From contig NZ_PDHM01000008.1 in NCBI RefSeq assembly GCF_002573715.1, positions 87,351 through 151,350 of the forward strand: 64,000 bases of DNA. The letters run 5' to 3'. This DNA comes from Paenibacillus sp. EZ-K15. GTDB lineage: Bacteria > Bacillota > Bacilli > Paenibacillales > Paenibacillaceae. A program made the translations under genes and the position numbers. Under the pieces are notes generated by a model. The model did no database searches, was not told the origin of the DNA, and was given only the letters and a program-made list of their open reading frames with translations. Positions 28,636-37,432 of the stretch are shown here, piece after piece. Each line of letters opens with the position of its first letter. Position 1 is the first letter of the stretch.

Positions 28636-29886
28636 ATGAACAAACAGACTGTAGTTGCGAGACTATTTGATAAATTAAATTTTGATGAAGTGAAAGCAAT
28701 GTTGCTTTCTAAAGGTTTGCTCCCTGAGAAGGTGAAGAGAAAGAGGGATATGAAAAATGCCTTTTTCTCTATGGCTTCTATTCTAACTGAAGAAGAAGTC
28801 GAAAGTTTTGTAGAAATGGCAGTTATGAAGAAAACAAAAGGATTACCGGCTTTTACTCACAAACTGGTAAATCTTGATTGGTATAACGAAAAAAAAACTG
28901 AACAAATAAAGGCCATGTTTAATCGCATAAACAGGTCTTACGGAGAAACGTATTTTGTGAGCATAGATGTAAAACAAGTTACCACAGCTAACATTGATAT
29001 GATCATTACCATCAAGGAGTATGGTGAGTTTTGGAGAACGGGTGAGAAAGGTATTGAGAGTCTCACAGCTGTTTATAACTGTGCTATTAAGATAAGTTTA
29101 ACACGAAAAATGCTTACAATTTTTGCTGGTGATGATACTATTCACAGCATTATTGCGGCTTATATCGGTTCAGAAGTTAAGCTACCCATTCATGCTTACA
29201 GGATTGAGAACAAGACTAGTGCTTTAACATGGGATGATCAAGCTAGTTTCAAAACAGCTTTGTTTATTGATTTTGTTTACAACCGTCTGAAATTAAGGGG
29301 GATTTCCTCTTCGTTTAAGGAAATAAAATTCAACGTCGACACTGATATCAAAGACGTGACAATCACAGGCGAAAGTAATAACAATCTTATTAATTCTTCA
29401 CTAGCGTGTGAATATGTATCCTTGGGGAAAGATATTGTTCAGTTTAGAACAAGTGGTAGCTACAGTAGGACGCCTTTTTCTTGTTTCTTTTCACTAAAGG
29501 GTAGGAATGCAGATATACTGAAAATTGTAGTTATGGACATTAAGGATGAAACTTTAAGAAATGAAGTCATTCAGATGCTTCAAGAGGAATATATTGAAAT
29601 GTGCGACAAAGGAATCAAGGATTTGTCTGCTACCCAACGGCAATTAATTCAAATATTCCAGAAGTTTGCTGAGAAGGATTCTCATAAACAAGAAGTCATC
29701 GAACAAAATGTGCTTCATAATGTTGAAAGTTTGACACAAAACATTAAATTATTTAATAAAGCGGATAACAACATTAAAAAGTTTGTTGCAGATATTGTTT
29801 CTTATAATAAAGTGATTTTGGAAACAATGAGATCTGATAAGCTGGAGTCAGCCTTTGCTGTGCTTGATGCATGGTTAGCTGAATGA
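28636..29886 (+). CDS. Unknown protein, first gene of a three-gene operon
   Basis: From ATG 28636 416 residues; soluble, no signal or membrane helix. The first 35 residues (KLNFDEVKAMLLSKGLLPEKV) look faintly SAP-like. The middle (about 70-330) is a mixed alpha/beta region. The C-terminal 90 residues are helical and Lys/Glu/Asn-rich, probably coiled. No catalytic motif was recognised. It is followed after about 55 bp by the second gene and lies directly beside the Z1/AIPR cluster, so a defence role is suspected from neighbourhood alone. Confidence 0.75.
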   Translation: MNKQTVVARLFDKLNFDEVKAMLLSKGLLPEKVKRKRDMKNAFFSMASILTEEEVESFVEMAVMKKTKGLPAFTHKLVNLDWYNEKKTEQIKAMFNRINRSYGETYFVSIDVKQVTTANIDMIITIKEYGEFWRTGEKGIESLTAVYNCAIKISLTRKMLTIFAGDDTIHSIIAAYIGSEVKLPIHAYRIENKTSALTWDDQASFKTALFIDFVYNRLKLRGISSSFKEIKFNVDTDIKDVTITGESNNNLINSSLACEYVSLGKDIVQFRTSGSYSRTPFSCFFSLKGRNADILKIVVMDIKDETLRNEVIQMLQEEYIEMCDKGIKDLSATQRQLIQIFQKFAEKDSHKQEVIEQNVLHNVESLTQNIKLFNKADNNIKKFVADIVSYNKVILETMRSDKLESAFAVLDAWLAE

Positions 29887-29942
29887 AAATAAGGAATATC
29901 CAATGAATATGCGTATGAACGGGGGTGAAATATTTGAGACCG

Positions 29943-30563
29943 ATGGAGAGGGACTGCACCTTATTTAAGATACAGAACTTGGGTAATACAGTAACAACCA
30001 AAAAAATAGGATTATACGAGGAGTTCGTGTGTCACGAAAAATTAAATTCAGCTAGTTTTCTTCATTTTTCTTGGGTTGATCCTATCAAATATAGAGACAA
30101 AGTAATTGCCAAAGACAAAAAGATGATATTCTTTTTATTGTTCCCCGCTCAAGGAGTTATTTGTTTCTTTAGTAACTCTGAAAGTGATTTGTTTTTTGTC
30201 ACTTCAAAGCTAAACACTGAATTTATGATGGATGTAAAAAAAATAAATATATTTGATAGCTTAGAAAAGTCACTAAAGTTCAATAGCGATCAATTTAGAT
30301 TAGTAGCTTTGCAGGTTATTACCTTATTTGGTGATATTGAAAAAGCAACTACATTTAGTTATGAGGACACAAAGAAAAGTGAGTTTTCGAATATTTTGAA
30401 AGAAGGGAGAATATCCCATATAGAGTACTACCATAAACAAGCTAAAATCAACTTCTCCATCGACTGTCAATCATCTGTCTCATTCTATGACACAGATACC
30501 TTTGATGAAATTAAAAATGTTTTGGAAGGTATGGTCGAATATTTTGAAGAAAATACTAAATAG
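29943..30563 (+). CDS. Unknown protein, second gene of the operon
   Basis: ATG 29943 has GGGGGTGAA about 13 bp upstream; an in-frame GTG at 29925 overlaps that site and is less likely. About 206 residues, soluble, alternating beta-like strands with many Phe and Lys, and no recognised motif. The frame of the third gene opens before its stop, indicating translational coupling. Confidence 0.65.
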   Translation: MERDCTLFKIQNLGNTVTTKKIGLYEEFVCHEKLNSASFLHFSWVDPIKYRDKVIAKDKKMIFFLLFPAQGVICFFSNSESDLFFVTSKLNTEFMMDVKKINIFDSLEKSLKFNSDQFRLVALQVITLFGDIEKATTFSYEDTKKSEFSNILKEGRISHIEYYHKQAKINFSIDCQSSVSFYDTDTFDEIKNVLEGMVEYFEENTK

Positions 30564-31653
30564 ATATGTCCCAAACACGCTTATTTTTTTGGCCTTTGTA
30601 AGTGTAATTTTGTTTTGTTTTTTTAATAAAGACTTTTCGTATAGTCTTCAAGATGCAGAGCAACAGAAACTAGAATTAGTAAGCTGGGTTTTCTCTGGGG
30701 TTATGGGTGTTGTTTCGTTTTTGGCTATATTTATATCATTTGTCTACGACAATAATTTAATAGGTGCTTCAAAAAACTTACGCCAATTATATCACCCATA
30801 TGGATTAGGTCTTGAAGAGTTTAGAGCCAATTATAATGAATACATAAGAAATATTTCTAGAAGAACTAATGTAAATATCTTATTCATTACCGTGCTAGTT
30901 ACTACACTACTTTCTATAATTATATGGGGAATTAGTGCTCTTCTCTATAATGGTTTCTCAATGAAGCTTCCTCAAAAAGTCTCAGATGTTAAGGCAATAG
31001 TTAATGTTCTTGTTTACGCAATCTGGATACTGCTTTCAGGGCTGTTGGCATCCTTGTGTCATTTATTAAATCATATACGTACTAAAAAAGATCCTTTAGG
31101 AGGGGGCTTTTTACCTGATAAAGATCATCTTCTTGATATAGATTTATTGTCAGCAGAAGATACAGATTTGGCTGAGATATTTAGAATAATATCTCCATCT
31201 ATTGAACTCCATGAGAATCCTCAAAATTCTAATGGAAACGAGATTTCTATATTTTTTCCAATGACGTTCAGTAATATCCGATTCGTCATAAAGCTGTTTG
31301 ATGAAAAGAGCAACTTACTTTTTCGCCTATATGGAATCACAGAGAAGAAGGATGCTGGTAAGCCTAATTTTTTTATCGTAAGCAATAGCGTTACTGAAAA
31401 AGTTGCAAAAGTATTTAAAGAACAGTGTGTAAGAGCAGAGTTTAGGTATTATAACGAGACCTTTAATAAAATTGCAAGGATAAATGGGAAAGTAGTTACA
31501 GAAAGCAAGCTATTTTCGGTTGTACCCGATAAGATTAACTATCTTACTGAAGATGGCATTGATAGAGATCATACCCTGATTAACAACATTCAATCGAATA
31601 AGTTCTTTATTCAGCAGGATTATGAAGCTCTTCTGGCGGGTGAAGATGTATGA
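30487..31653 (+). CDS. Four-helix membrane protein with cytosolic domain, third gene of the operon
   Basis: Open from 30487; a TTG near 30544 with GGAAGG upstream would leave a 20-bp overlap and is the likelier start. Four membrane helices are apparent, at about 30-50, 65-85, 130-155 and 170-190 of the 388-codon frame. A charged loop precedes helix three (YNEYIRNISRRTNVN). A cytosolic domain of about 190 residues follows. A soluble pair plus a membrane protein is a common layout in abortive-infection systems, where the membrane subunit is the effector. No family recognised. Its stop overlaps the ATG of a short fourth frame. Confidence 0.7.
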   Translation: MTQIPLMKLKMFWKVWSNILKKILNRYVPNTLIFLAFVSVILFCFFNKDFSYSLQDAEQQKLELVSWVFSGVMGVVSFLAIFISFVYDNNLIGASKNLRQLYHPYGLGLEEFRANYNEYIRNISRRTNVNILFITVLVTTLLSIIIWGISALLYNGFSMKLPQKVSDVKAIVNVLVYAIWILLSGLLASLCHLLNHIRTKKDPLGGGFLPDKDHLLDIDLLSAEDTDLAEIFRIISPSIELHENPQNSNGNEISIFFPMTFSNIRFVIKLFDEKSNLLFRLYGITEKKDAGKPNFFIVSNSVTEKVAKVFKEQCVRAEFRYYNETFNKIARINGKVVTESKLFSVVPDKINYLTEDGIDRDHTLINNIQSNKFFIQQDYEALLAGEDV

Positions 31654-31750
31654 AGGAAACTCTTGAGCAGCTAGAAGTTGGAACCAAAGTCCATTGATTC
31701 TTGCCAATGAGGTAATTATATATTTGTTAAATCCTCAAAGTAAAAAATGA
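31650..31750 (+). pseudogene. Short fourth frame coupled to the operon, frameshifted
   Basis: ATG 31650 overlaps the preceding stop (ATGA). The frame reads MKETLEQLEVGTKVH and stops. Shifting by one base near 31685 continues PLILANEVIIYLLNPQSKK to a stop at 31748-31750. The combined reading looks protein-like, so a small gene of about 33 codons has probably suffered a one-base deletion. Confidence 0.45.
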
Positions 31751-31814
31751 AGTACGCGAATTAAGCTTATATTATTTTTCGCAACTAACGTGACAATTAC
31801 TTGAAAACTTCCAA

Positions 31815-32310
31815 AGGCTTATTCCAACTTGATTTCTTCGTTCTCTAAATTCACGGATAACAGATCAGTCTAACTCGCGAATTAATGTTAAGTTCATCTT
31901 GGGAGTCTGCTGCTGTAGTTAAGCTGCCATAACACAAGAGCGCCTGCAAAGCTAAGGATGAGCGAGAGTTGCCGTTAACTTTAATTGATTTCGTATTGCA
32001 GCATACCTTTCTAGAACGTCATGATTTAGCTTAGATTGTATATGCTCAATTGTTGTGCAGCATCTTACGATGATGATCGCACTATTGTTAGTATAAGATT
32101 TTGAGTCTTTCTGAATGTTATCCTTCCGTAAATAATATATACCAACATCAGTAAGAAAATTAGCAAAGCGGTCATTAATTATAGGTTCGGTATAATTGCC
32201 AACTGATTTTCGTCGCTGGAGATGATCCGTGGAATATATTCAGCGCAAAATGAATCGGATTCAAGCTGAGCACGTGGATAGTGCGGCTAGTGTTGGGAAG
32301 GGGAAAAAAC
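31815..32310 (-). pseudogene. Decayed chimeric copy of the TPR-regulator and NERD genes
   Basis: 31815-32235 is a degenerate copy of 34205-34655. It covers the end of the SUKH pseudogene and the 3' part of the TPR regulator, for example the shared stretches GGGAGTCTGCTGCTG and TTGTGCAGCATCTTACGATG. From about 32236 it switches to sequence matching the NERD gene near 36493-36560 (AATATATTCAGCG, AATGAATCGGATTCAAGC). About 1.8 kb between these points is missing. It is the scar of a duplicated module. Confidence 0.8.
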
Positions 32311-32510
32311 TGATATTTGGAATCTACTATTTACTCTAGTTGCCCTAAACTATTTCTCCTCCAATTCTCTCTCAGTTTATTGCTATGCAACAGGGCACTA
32401 GAATCCATGCTAAACGTTTTATATAAGGCAGAGAGAAGGTAACTTATTTCAAATATTTTACTATAATAGTTAGTTACTAATCGATTTTTTAATCTTTGGT
32501 AATAACTCTA

Positions 32511-32542
32511 AAAAAGCTGATCGGATTCCGATCAGCTTTTTT
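32511..32542. terminator. Bidirectional intrinsic terminator
   Basis: AAAAAGCTGATCGGA and TCCGATCAGCTTTTTT form a near-perfect hairpin with A and T tracts on both sides. It overlaps the end of the XRE gene and would terminate it on the minus strand. Confidence 0.85.
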
Positions 32543-32888
32543 AACTATTTCCATCAATCCGCCGAAAAATTTCAATTAGTATATTTCGGGCCATCTCAAT
32601 ATCTTTTGAATCACGTTCTCTTAGTAAAGAGATAATATCTTTCATACCCGATTCCTCTGGCAGTTCTTCTTGTTCTTTCAAATATGTAAAAAGCTCATAC
32701 ACTCCAACATCTAATGCACTAGCAATCTTCGCCAGATTCTTCATGGAAACATTACGTTCGGCTCGTTCAATAAATCCTATATAACTTATATTGAAGCCAG
32801 CCTTTTCTGCTAATGCTTCTTGAGATAATCCTCTTAATTTACGAAGATCCTTTATACGTGCTCCGACTAATTTTAGGACATCAGGCAT
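32541..32888 (-). CDS. XRE-family transcriptional regulator
   Basis: 115 residues. HTH at about 10-64: IKDLRKLRGLSQEALAEKAG followed by ISYIGFIERAERNVSMKNLAKIASAL, a classic Cro/C1 fold. The acidic C-terminal helix (about 75-112) is probably for dimerisation. Similar small proteins repress mobile elements or act as restriction controller proteins; neighbours do not decide which. Minus strand, start ATG at 32888. Confidence 0.88.
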   Translation of the reverse strand: MPDVLKLVGARIKDLRKLRGLSQEALAEKAGFNISYIGFIERAERNVSMKNLAKIASALDVGVYELFTYLKEQEELPEESGMKDIISLLRERDSKDIEMARNILIEIFRRIDGNS

Positions 32889-33163
32889 CGTTACACCTCT
32901 CTTTAATAGAAGTGTAGGGAATGTTTTGATTTGTAATAATACATAGATAATAAGTTGTTTGAATAAATTACTACTATACGGTAATATTGTATGTAGTTTG
33001 TATTTATTTATTCATCCTAAGTGAGTATTTATTTCTATATGTTTACTCTTTTTGATGAACTGAGCTAGAACTACTTCTTATGAACCTGCAATTTTGGAAA
33101 GACCATTAAAGGAATTCAGTCGTAGCTGGGGTATCGCCAATAACCGAATAGGAGCTGACGTAT

Positions 33164-33649
33164 GTGAATCATTTAACCTCCATCGATGAATGCAGAGATA
33201 GCAAAGATAGGCTGTTAAAAATTCAGGAATCCTCTATTCATTCCAAATCAATGATTAAGATGCAGCATTACGTACAGATCTATATGAACTCAGCAGCCCG
33301 GTTGATGCATCCGATCTCTGCTCATGTATGTATCTTGTTTAGTGATCGCGCTTTAGGATGCATGCTCAAGGCATTGTATATGAAGGAGAATAATTGCATG
33401 TTTTCTCCATCTTACTTTTCGCTTCAGGATGTCATCCAGCTAACGGGACAGAATTCTATCCCGGATTTGGATAAGGTGATGTTTATTCATACTCTTAATT
33501 TTGTGGTCGGCTGTAATGATGTTTCAATTTTTCAACAAATGGACGCCTCGCAGCTTCAGAAGCTTCTGAACAGCGTGGACGATGTTCTGATTCACCTATC
33601 GGGTAGAGTAGCATCCAATCCTTCCGAGTTGTATCGCTCGATTTTTTAA
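33164..33649 (+). CDS. Unknown helical protein
   Basis: 161 residues from GTG 33164 with TAGGAGC about 11 bp upstream. Predominantly helical with conserved-looking YVQIYMNSAARLMHPISAHV, which could be a HEPN-like or regulatory bundle. No Rx4-6H motif was noticed. Base composition is less AT-rich than the flanks. Not recognised further. Confidence 0.55.
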   Translation: MNHLTSIDECRDSKDRLLKIQESSIHSKSMIKMQHYVQIYMNSAARLMHPISAHVCILFSDRALGCMLKALYMKENNCMFSPSYFSLQDVIQLTGQNSIPDLDKVMFIHTLNFVVGCNDVSIFQQMDASQLQKLLNSVDDVLIHLSGRVASNPSELYRSIF

Positions 33650-33802
33650 AAGATATGCCTTTAAATATTGAAAGCATGTTGAAACAAGATATCATTATAC
33701 GTAGGTGCCGAAAGTATCTTTATGTTCATTCAACTTGGCAATTTTGAAGTGATTTCCGGATATATGGTTGTCGAATAATTCAAAATATGAGGGGGGATTT
33801 GG

Positions 33803-34240
33803 ATGGATGTTAGAGAGTTCATAAATCGCTTACAGAAAGATACCCTGAAGTAGATAGATTTGAGCTTACATACCATCAAGACCTTAGAGGTTGAAGATAG
33901 ATTAGGGGTGAAGCTACCACTATTGTTTTGTACTTTTCTAAGTGAATTCTCTAATGGGATTTTTTTACTTGATAGTGAACCTATCGGTGGGATTAGTGAG
34001 GAATCGCCTTGTGAGGCAATATGTAAAAGTCATGTGATTCTTCCGGATCTCCCAGATAAAATACACACTCGAGAGACAGATGAGCTCATTGATTCCAATC
34101 ATCTTATTTCCTTTAATGCTGTTGAGAACTCTAATGATCACTGGGTTTTCATATGTGAGGAAGGAATCCCTGATAACGAGTACAATGAAGAACCAAGGCT
34201 AATGCAGCGATCAGCCTTGGCTTTTTTCTCCGTTTTCTAA
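33803..34240 (+). pseudogene. SMI1/KNR4 (SUKH) family gene with two frameshifts
   Basis: ATG 33803 follows GGGGGGA. It reads MDVREFINRLQK, then the neighbouring frame gives YPEVDRFELTYHQDLR, then a third shift restores VEDRLGVKLPLLFCTFLSEFSNG, a SUKH core, to the stop at 34240. SUKH proteins are mostly immunity proteins of toxin systems. Two compensating frameshifts near 33840 and 33893 make it non-functional as written. Confidence 0.75.
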
Positions 34241-34341
34241 TTCACTGATATCCGATCATTCCACTCGCGAATAGATGCTAAGTTCATCTTGGGAGTCTGC
34301 TGCTGAAGTTAAGCTGCCATAAAACAAGAATTCCTGTGAAG

Positions 34342-35745
34342 CTAAGGATGAATAAGAGTACCGCTAACTTTTAATTGTTTTCGTATTGCAGCATATCTTT
34401 CTAGATCGTCATGATTCAGCTTAGTTTGTATATGCTCAATGGTTGTGCAGCATCTTACGATGTTGATCGCATTATTGTGGGTATGAGAGAATTCTAAACT
34501 ATCCAGTATATATTTTGATCCTTTTTTAATGTTATCCTTCCGTATATAATACATACCGACATCGGTAAGAAAATTGGCAAATCGGTCATCCATTATATGT
34601 TCGGTATAACTGCCAACTGATTCTCGTCGCTTGAGATGATCCCTGATCAGATTCTCAAATCTTTCGAGATATTCATCAAATTCAAAATGATACTTGTTAG
34701 CTGCTTGGATGATTTTAAATAAAGCTCTTAGTATTTCGTTCTCCCTGGAAGAGATATACTCTATGTATGGTTCAAGTACTTCTATGTTACCATTCATTAG
34801 TTCATATAGATAACGGTTGCCTCTAGCCCATTCCTGGAACTGCTCTTTGGTTCGTTCGGCAGTTTCATCTGATTCTATAATCCAGCTTTGATCCTCATAA
34901 CAGGATAAATAATAAAGTGCTTGATCATAATCATCGTTATCTGCAGCTATGGAGCCTAACAGCAGATCGGAGTATAAAATATATCCAAACAACGGTTTGG
35001 CTGGCTCTATAGGCTTCCTATGAGGCCTATTTTTATTATGTTTCTGCGCATACAGCATTCTGGAGATGCGTCCCATTTCCTGAGCATAGTACTTTGCTTT
35101 ATTCCATTTATTTAAGGACAACAACGTGTTAGTTAGATCTTTTAAAGCATCTAATTGTACCCCCTCAGGAAGTCGCTTGACATAAGCTTCAAATTGTATG
35201 GTACAGTTCAGATTATGTTCCTGGTCCGAGTTTAGGGAGCAAGTAAATATCCTGTATTGACACAAACCTAATCTTTCGGCATGCTGGTGTTTTTCACTTT
35301 CGGCAACTTTTTTGTATATGGTCAGAGCAGCCGCTCGATTTCCCCTGTGAAATAGTGCTTCAGCGCTATCAAAGAGTAGGGATGAATAAGCTGGGTTATC
35401 GATGATCAAATCAACAGCCTGATCGATGCAGTAGAGTTTCCCTAGCTCGGCACATCGCAAGATAAAGGGGCCAAGTCGCCTCCAGTTCGGAGTTGACTCA
35501 TTTACATATAGAGAATAAAAATAGCCTTCTTCCAGATTCATAGCTTTGGTAATTAAATCAAGGCTTGAAACGGAGAGCGGCTGGTTCCCATTGATAAAGC
35601 GGCTGAGGGTTCCCGAATTGATTCCCGATTTAATTGCAAAAGAGGAAATGCTGAGTTTTTCCTTCTCCAAGTAACGTAATAGCTCCGTACTGATTGTTCT
35701 GTCTGTAGGTACCAAAGATATTCGCCTCCAGATCCCGCATTCCAT
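34342..35745 (-). CDS. HTH plus TPR regulator (RRNPPA-like)
   Basis: 467 residues. An N-terminal XRE-type HTH (about 17-70: LLRYLEKEKLSISSFAIKSG, SGTLSRFINGNQPLS) is followed by about 380 residues of helical repeats of TPR character. This resembles peptide-sensing regulators such as AimR/PlcR/Rgg types common in Paenibacillus. No adjacent signal-peptide gene was found in the short downstream gap. Minus strand. A decayed copy of its 3' end lies at 31815-32235. Role could be control of the island. Confidence 0.75.
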   Translation of the reverse strand: MECGIWRRISLVPTDRTISTELLRYLEKEKLSISSFAIKSGINSGTLSRFINGNQPLSVSSLDLITKAMNLEEGYFYSLYVNESTPNWRRLGPFILRCAELGKLYCIDQAVDLIIDNPAYSSLLFDSAEALFHRGNRAAALTIYKKVAESEKHQHAERLGLCQYRIFTCSLNSDQEHNLNCTIQFEAYVKRLPEGVQLDALKDLTNTLLSLNKWNKAKYYAQEMGRISRMLYAQKHNKNRPHRKPIEPAKPLFGYILYSDLLLGSIAADNDDYDQALYYLSCYEDQSWIIESDETAERTKEQFQEWARGNRYLYELMNGNIEVLEPYIEYISSRENEILRALFKIIQAANKYHFEFDEYLERFENLIRDHLKRRESVGSYTEHIMDDRFANFLTDVGMYYIRKDNIKKGSKYILDSLEFSHTHNNAINIVRCCTTIEHIQTKLNHDDLERYAAIRKQLKVSGTLIHP

Positions 35746-35913
35746 ATTTAGGGAAATTACTTATATAAGTAAGTTAATGTATAAATATACGATGGGTCAA
35801 TAGCTTTGTAGTATGATAAGGGAGGCATTCTAAAATAAAGGGGAGAACGCAGCTAGTAATTAATTCTACTGAATGGAGTATACAGAGGAGTACGTCGCCT
35901 CTTAAGAGATGGA

Positions 35914-36651
35914 TTGGATGAATCACCATTACATATAGAACGGAGCTTTCTTATATTTGAAAAGTTAAAGTCCTTGTTCAAATCCTCTGATCAGCCAAAG
36001 AAAAAGCCGGCTCAACATACGAATAAAGCTAAAACATCAGGAAACAACGCCAAACCCAAGGTTCAACCTACTCGTATTGGTGAACTGGGTGAGCATAAGA
36101 TTAACATTCAACTAGATCAACTCCCCAAAGGATGTAAGTATGTAAGTGATTTAATGGTGACGAATTCGAAGTCTCGTACGGGCTATTCGCAGATTGACCA
36201 TGTGGTAATCACGCCGCAAGGATTGTTCGTCATCGAGACGAAGAATTATACCGGAGAGATTAAGGGAACAAGAGAGAATAAGTCATGGACGGTAAGTAAC
36301 CGGTTTAAAATGTACAATCCCTTTATGCAAAATTACGGGCATATTCAAGCGATTAAAAGTTTGCTCCCTAACTACCAAAAAAGCCGGTTCATCTCAATGG
36401 TTTCTTTTACGATGCGCTGTAGATTCAGCGTTGATCCGGAATTGAGAAAAATCCAATCGGACGAACTGATTGTGTACGATGTTGAGCTGTCCGAATATAT
36501 TCAGCGAAAAATGAATCGGATTCAAGCGGAGAAGGTGGATACCGTTCTAACGGAATCTGATATTCAGAAAATCTATCAATCCTTGATTGAGGCGAACATT
36601 ACTGATCCGAGGATACGGGCTGAGCATGTGGATAAGGAAAAATTACGTTAA
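35914..36651 (+). CDS. NERD (nuclease-related) domain protein
   Basis: 245 codons from TTG 35914; the start is uncertain since no good SD is seen. After a Lys-rich linker, the NERD core begins GELGEHKINIQLDQLP and includes the nuclease-like segment YSQIDHVVITPQGLFVIETKNYTGEIKG. There Asp and Glu-x-Lys form a PD-(D/E)XK-type site. The C-terminal 100 residues are helical. NERD proteins are predicted DNA-processing enzymes. Unlike many, this one has no membrane helix or C-terminal zinc finger. Confidence 0.8.
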   Translation: MDESPLHIERSFLIFEKLKSLFKSSDQPKKKPAQHTNKAKTSGNNAKPKVQPTRIGELGEHKINIQLDQLPKGCKYVSDLMVTNSKSRTGYSQIDHVVITPQGLFVIETKNYTGEIKGTRENKSWTVSNRFKMYNPFMQNYGHIQAIKSLLPNYQKSRFISMVSFTMRCRFSVDPELRKIQSDELIVYDVELSEYIQRKMNRIQAEKVDTVLTESDIQKIYQSLIEANITDPRIRAEHVDKEKLR

Positions 36652-36693
36652 TATTAACGAAGATATGATAACACTAGAAATGAGGGCTTATAT

Positions 36694-37140
36694 ATGAAAG
36701 GCAAATTCTCTACAATGGCATTATTTCTTAGCTTGGCAGTTTTCTTTTCATGTAATTAGTGGGAATTAGCAAAACTGACATTGCCATAGATGGGATGACC
36801 GAAGATGAAATAATTAAAACGGAAATTAACTCTGTTTCGGAAGAACCAGAAGAAACTCTAAGGGATCAAGTTGTAAAGAGTAGAATTGGCCGAGGAATTT
36901 TCAAACAAAGATTGCGGGCACTTGAAGAAAAGTGCAAGTTATGTGGTATAGATAATCCAGATTTCCTTAGGGCCAGCCATCCAAAGCATTGGCGAGTCTC
37001 AAATAACAAAGAGCGACTCGATCAATACAATGGCTTTCTATTATGTCCAGCACACGATTTCCTTTTTGATAAAGGTTTGATCAGTTTTTGTGACGATGGT
37101 TAAATTCTTATATCGCCAATTCTTGAACCCTTCTGGGATA
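36694..37140 (+). pseudogene. Signal-peptide fragment joined to a broken HNH endonuclease
   Basis: 36694-36759 encodes MKGKFSTMALFLSLAVFFSCN and stops, the start of a lipoprotein-like gene. From 36759 a different frame gives 114 codons with RIGRGIFKQRLRALEEKCKL and ASHPKHWRVSNNKERLDQYNG, an HNH nuclease of the restriction type, with Pro where the second Ile is usual. The frame ends at DDG near 37101. Removing one T restores KILISPILEP, so the C-terminus is frameshifted and the N-terminus probably missing. Confidence 0.65.
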
Positions 37141-37266
37141 GCGGTCTCCGGCTGTAGCATTTTTGCAAACACCGCTATCTCGTATTACGGACGGATCACA
37201 ATTTAAACACAACATGACCCTAAGTTAGACATCACTTGACGGTTTTCCCATGATAGGATGTAAGCA

Positions 37267-37346
37267 TAGAAAAAGGCGAGAATGACACGCACGGCTGCAT
37301 GAATGCGGCATATGACCGGGGCGTAACTCTTCTCGCTTTTTCTAGG
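37267..37346. other. Hairpin region upstream of the beta-propeller gene
   Basis: AGAAAAAGGCGAGAA near 37267 can pair with TTCTCGCTTTTTCT near 37333 around a structured loop. The short T tract would also fit a terminator. No riboswitch class recognised. Confidence 0.4.
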
Positions 37347-37432
37347 TATATAGACATATGAAAACCGAGTTAATAATTCTATAGAACTATCCGATATATA
37401 ATATATTCAAATAATGGGAGGATGAAGGAGTT

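Noticed and set aside
37267..37346. Riboswitch ahead of the beta-propeller gene
   Set aside because: Hairpin present but no match to c-di-GMP or other classes I know.
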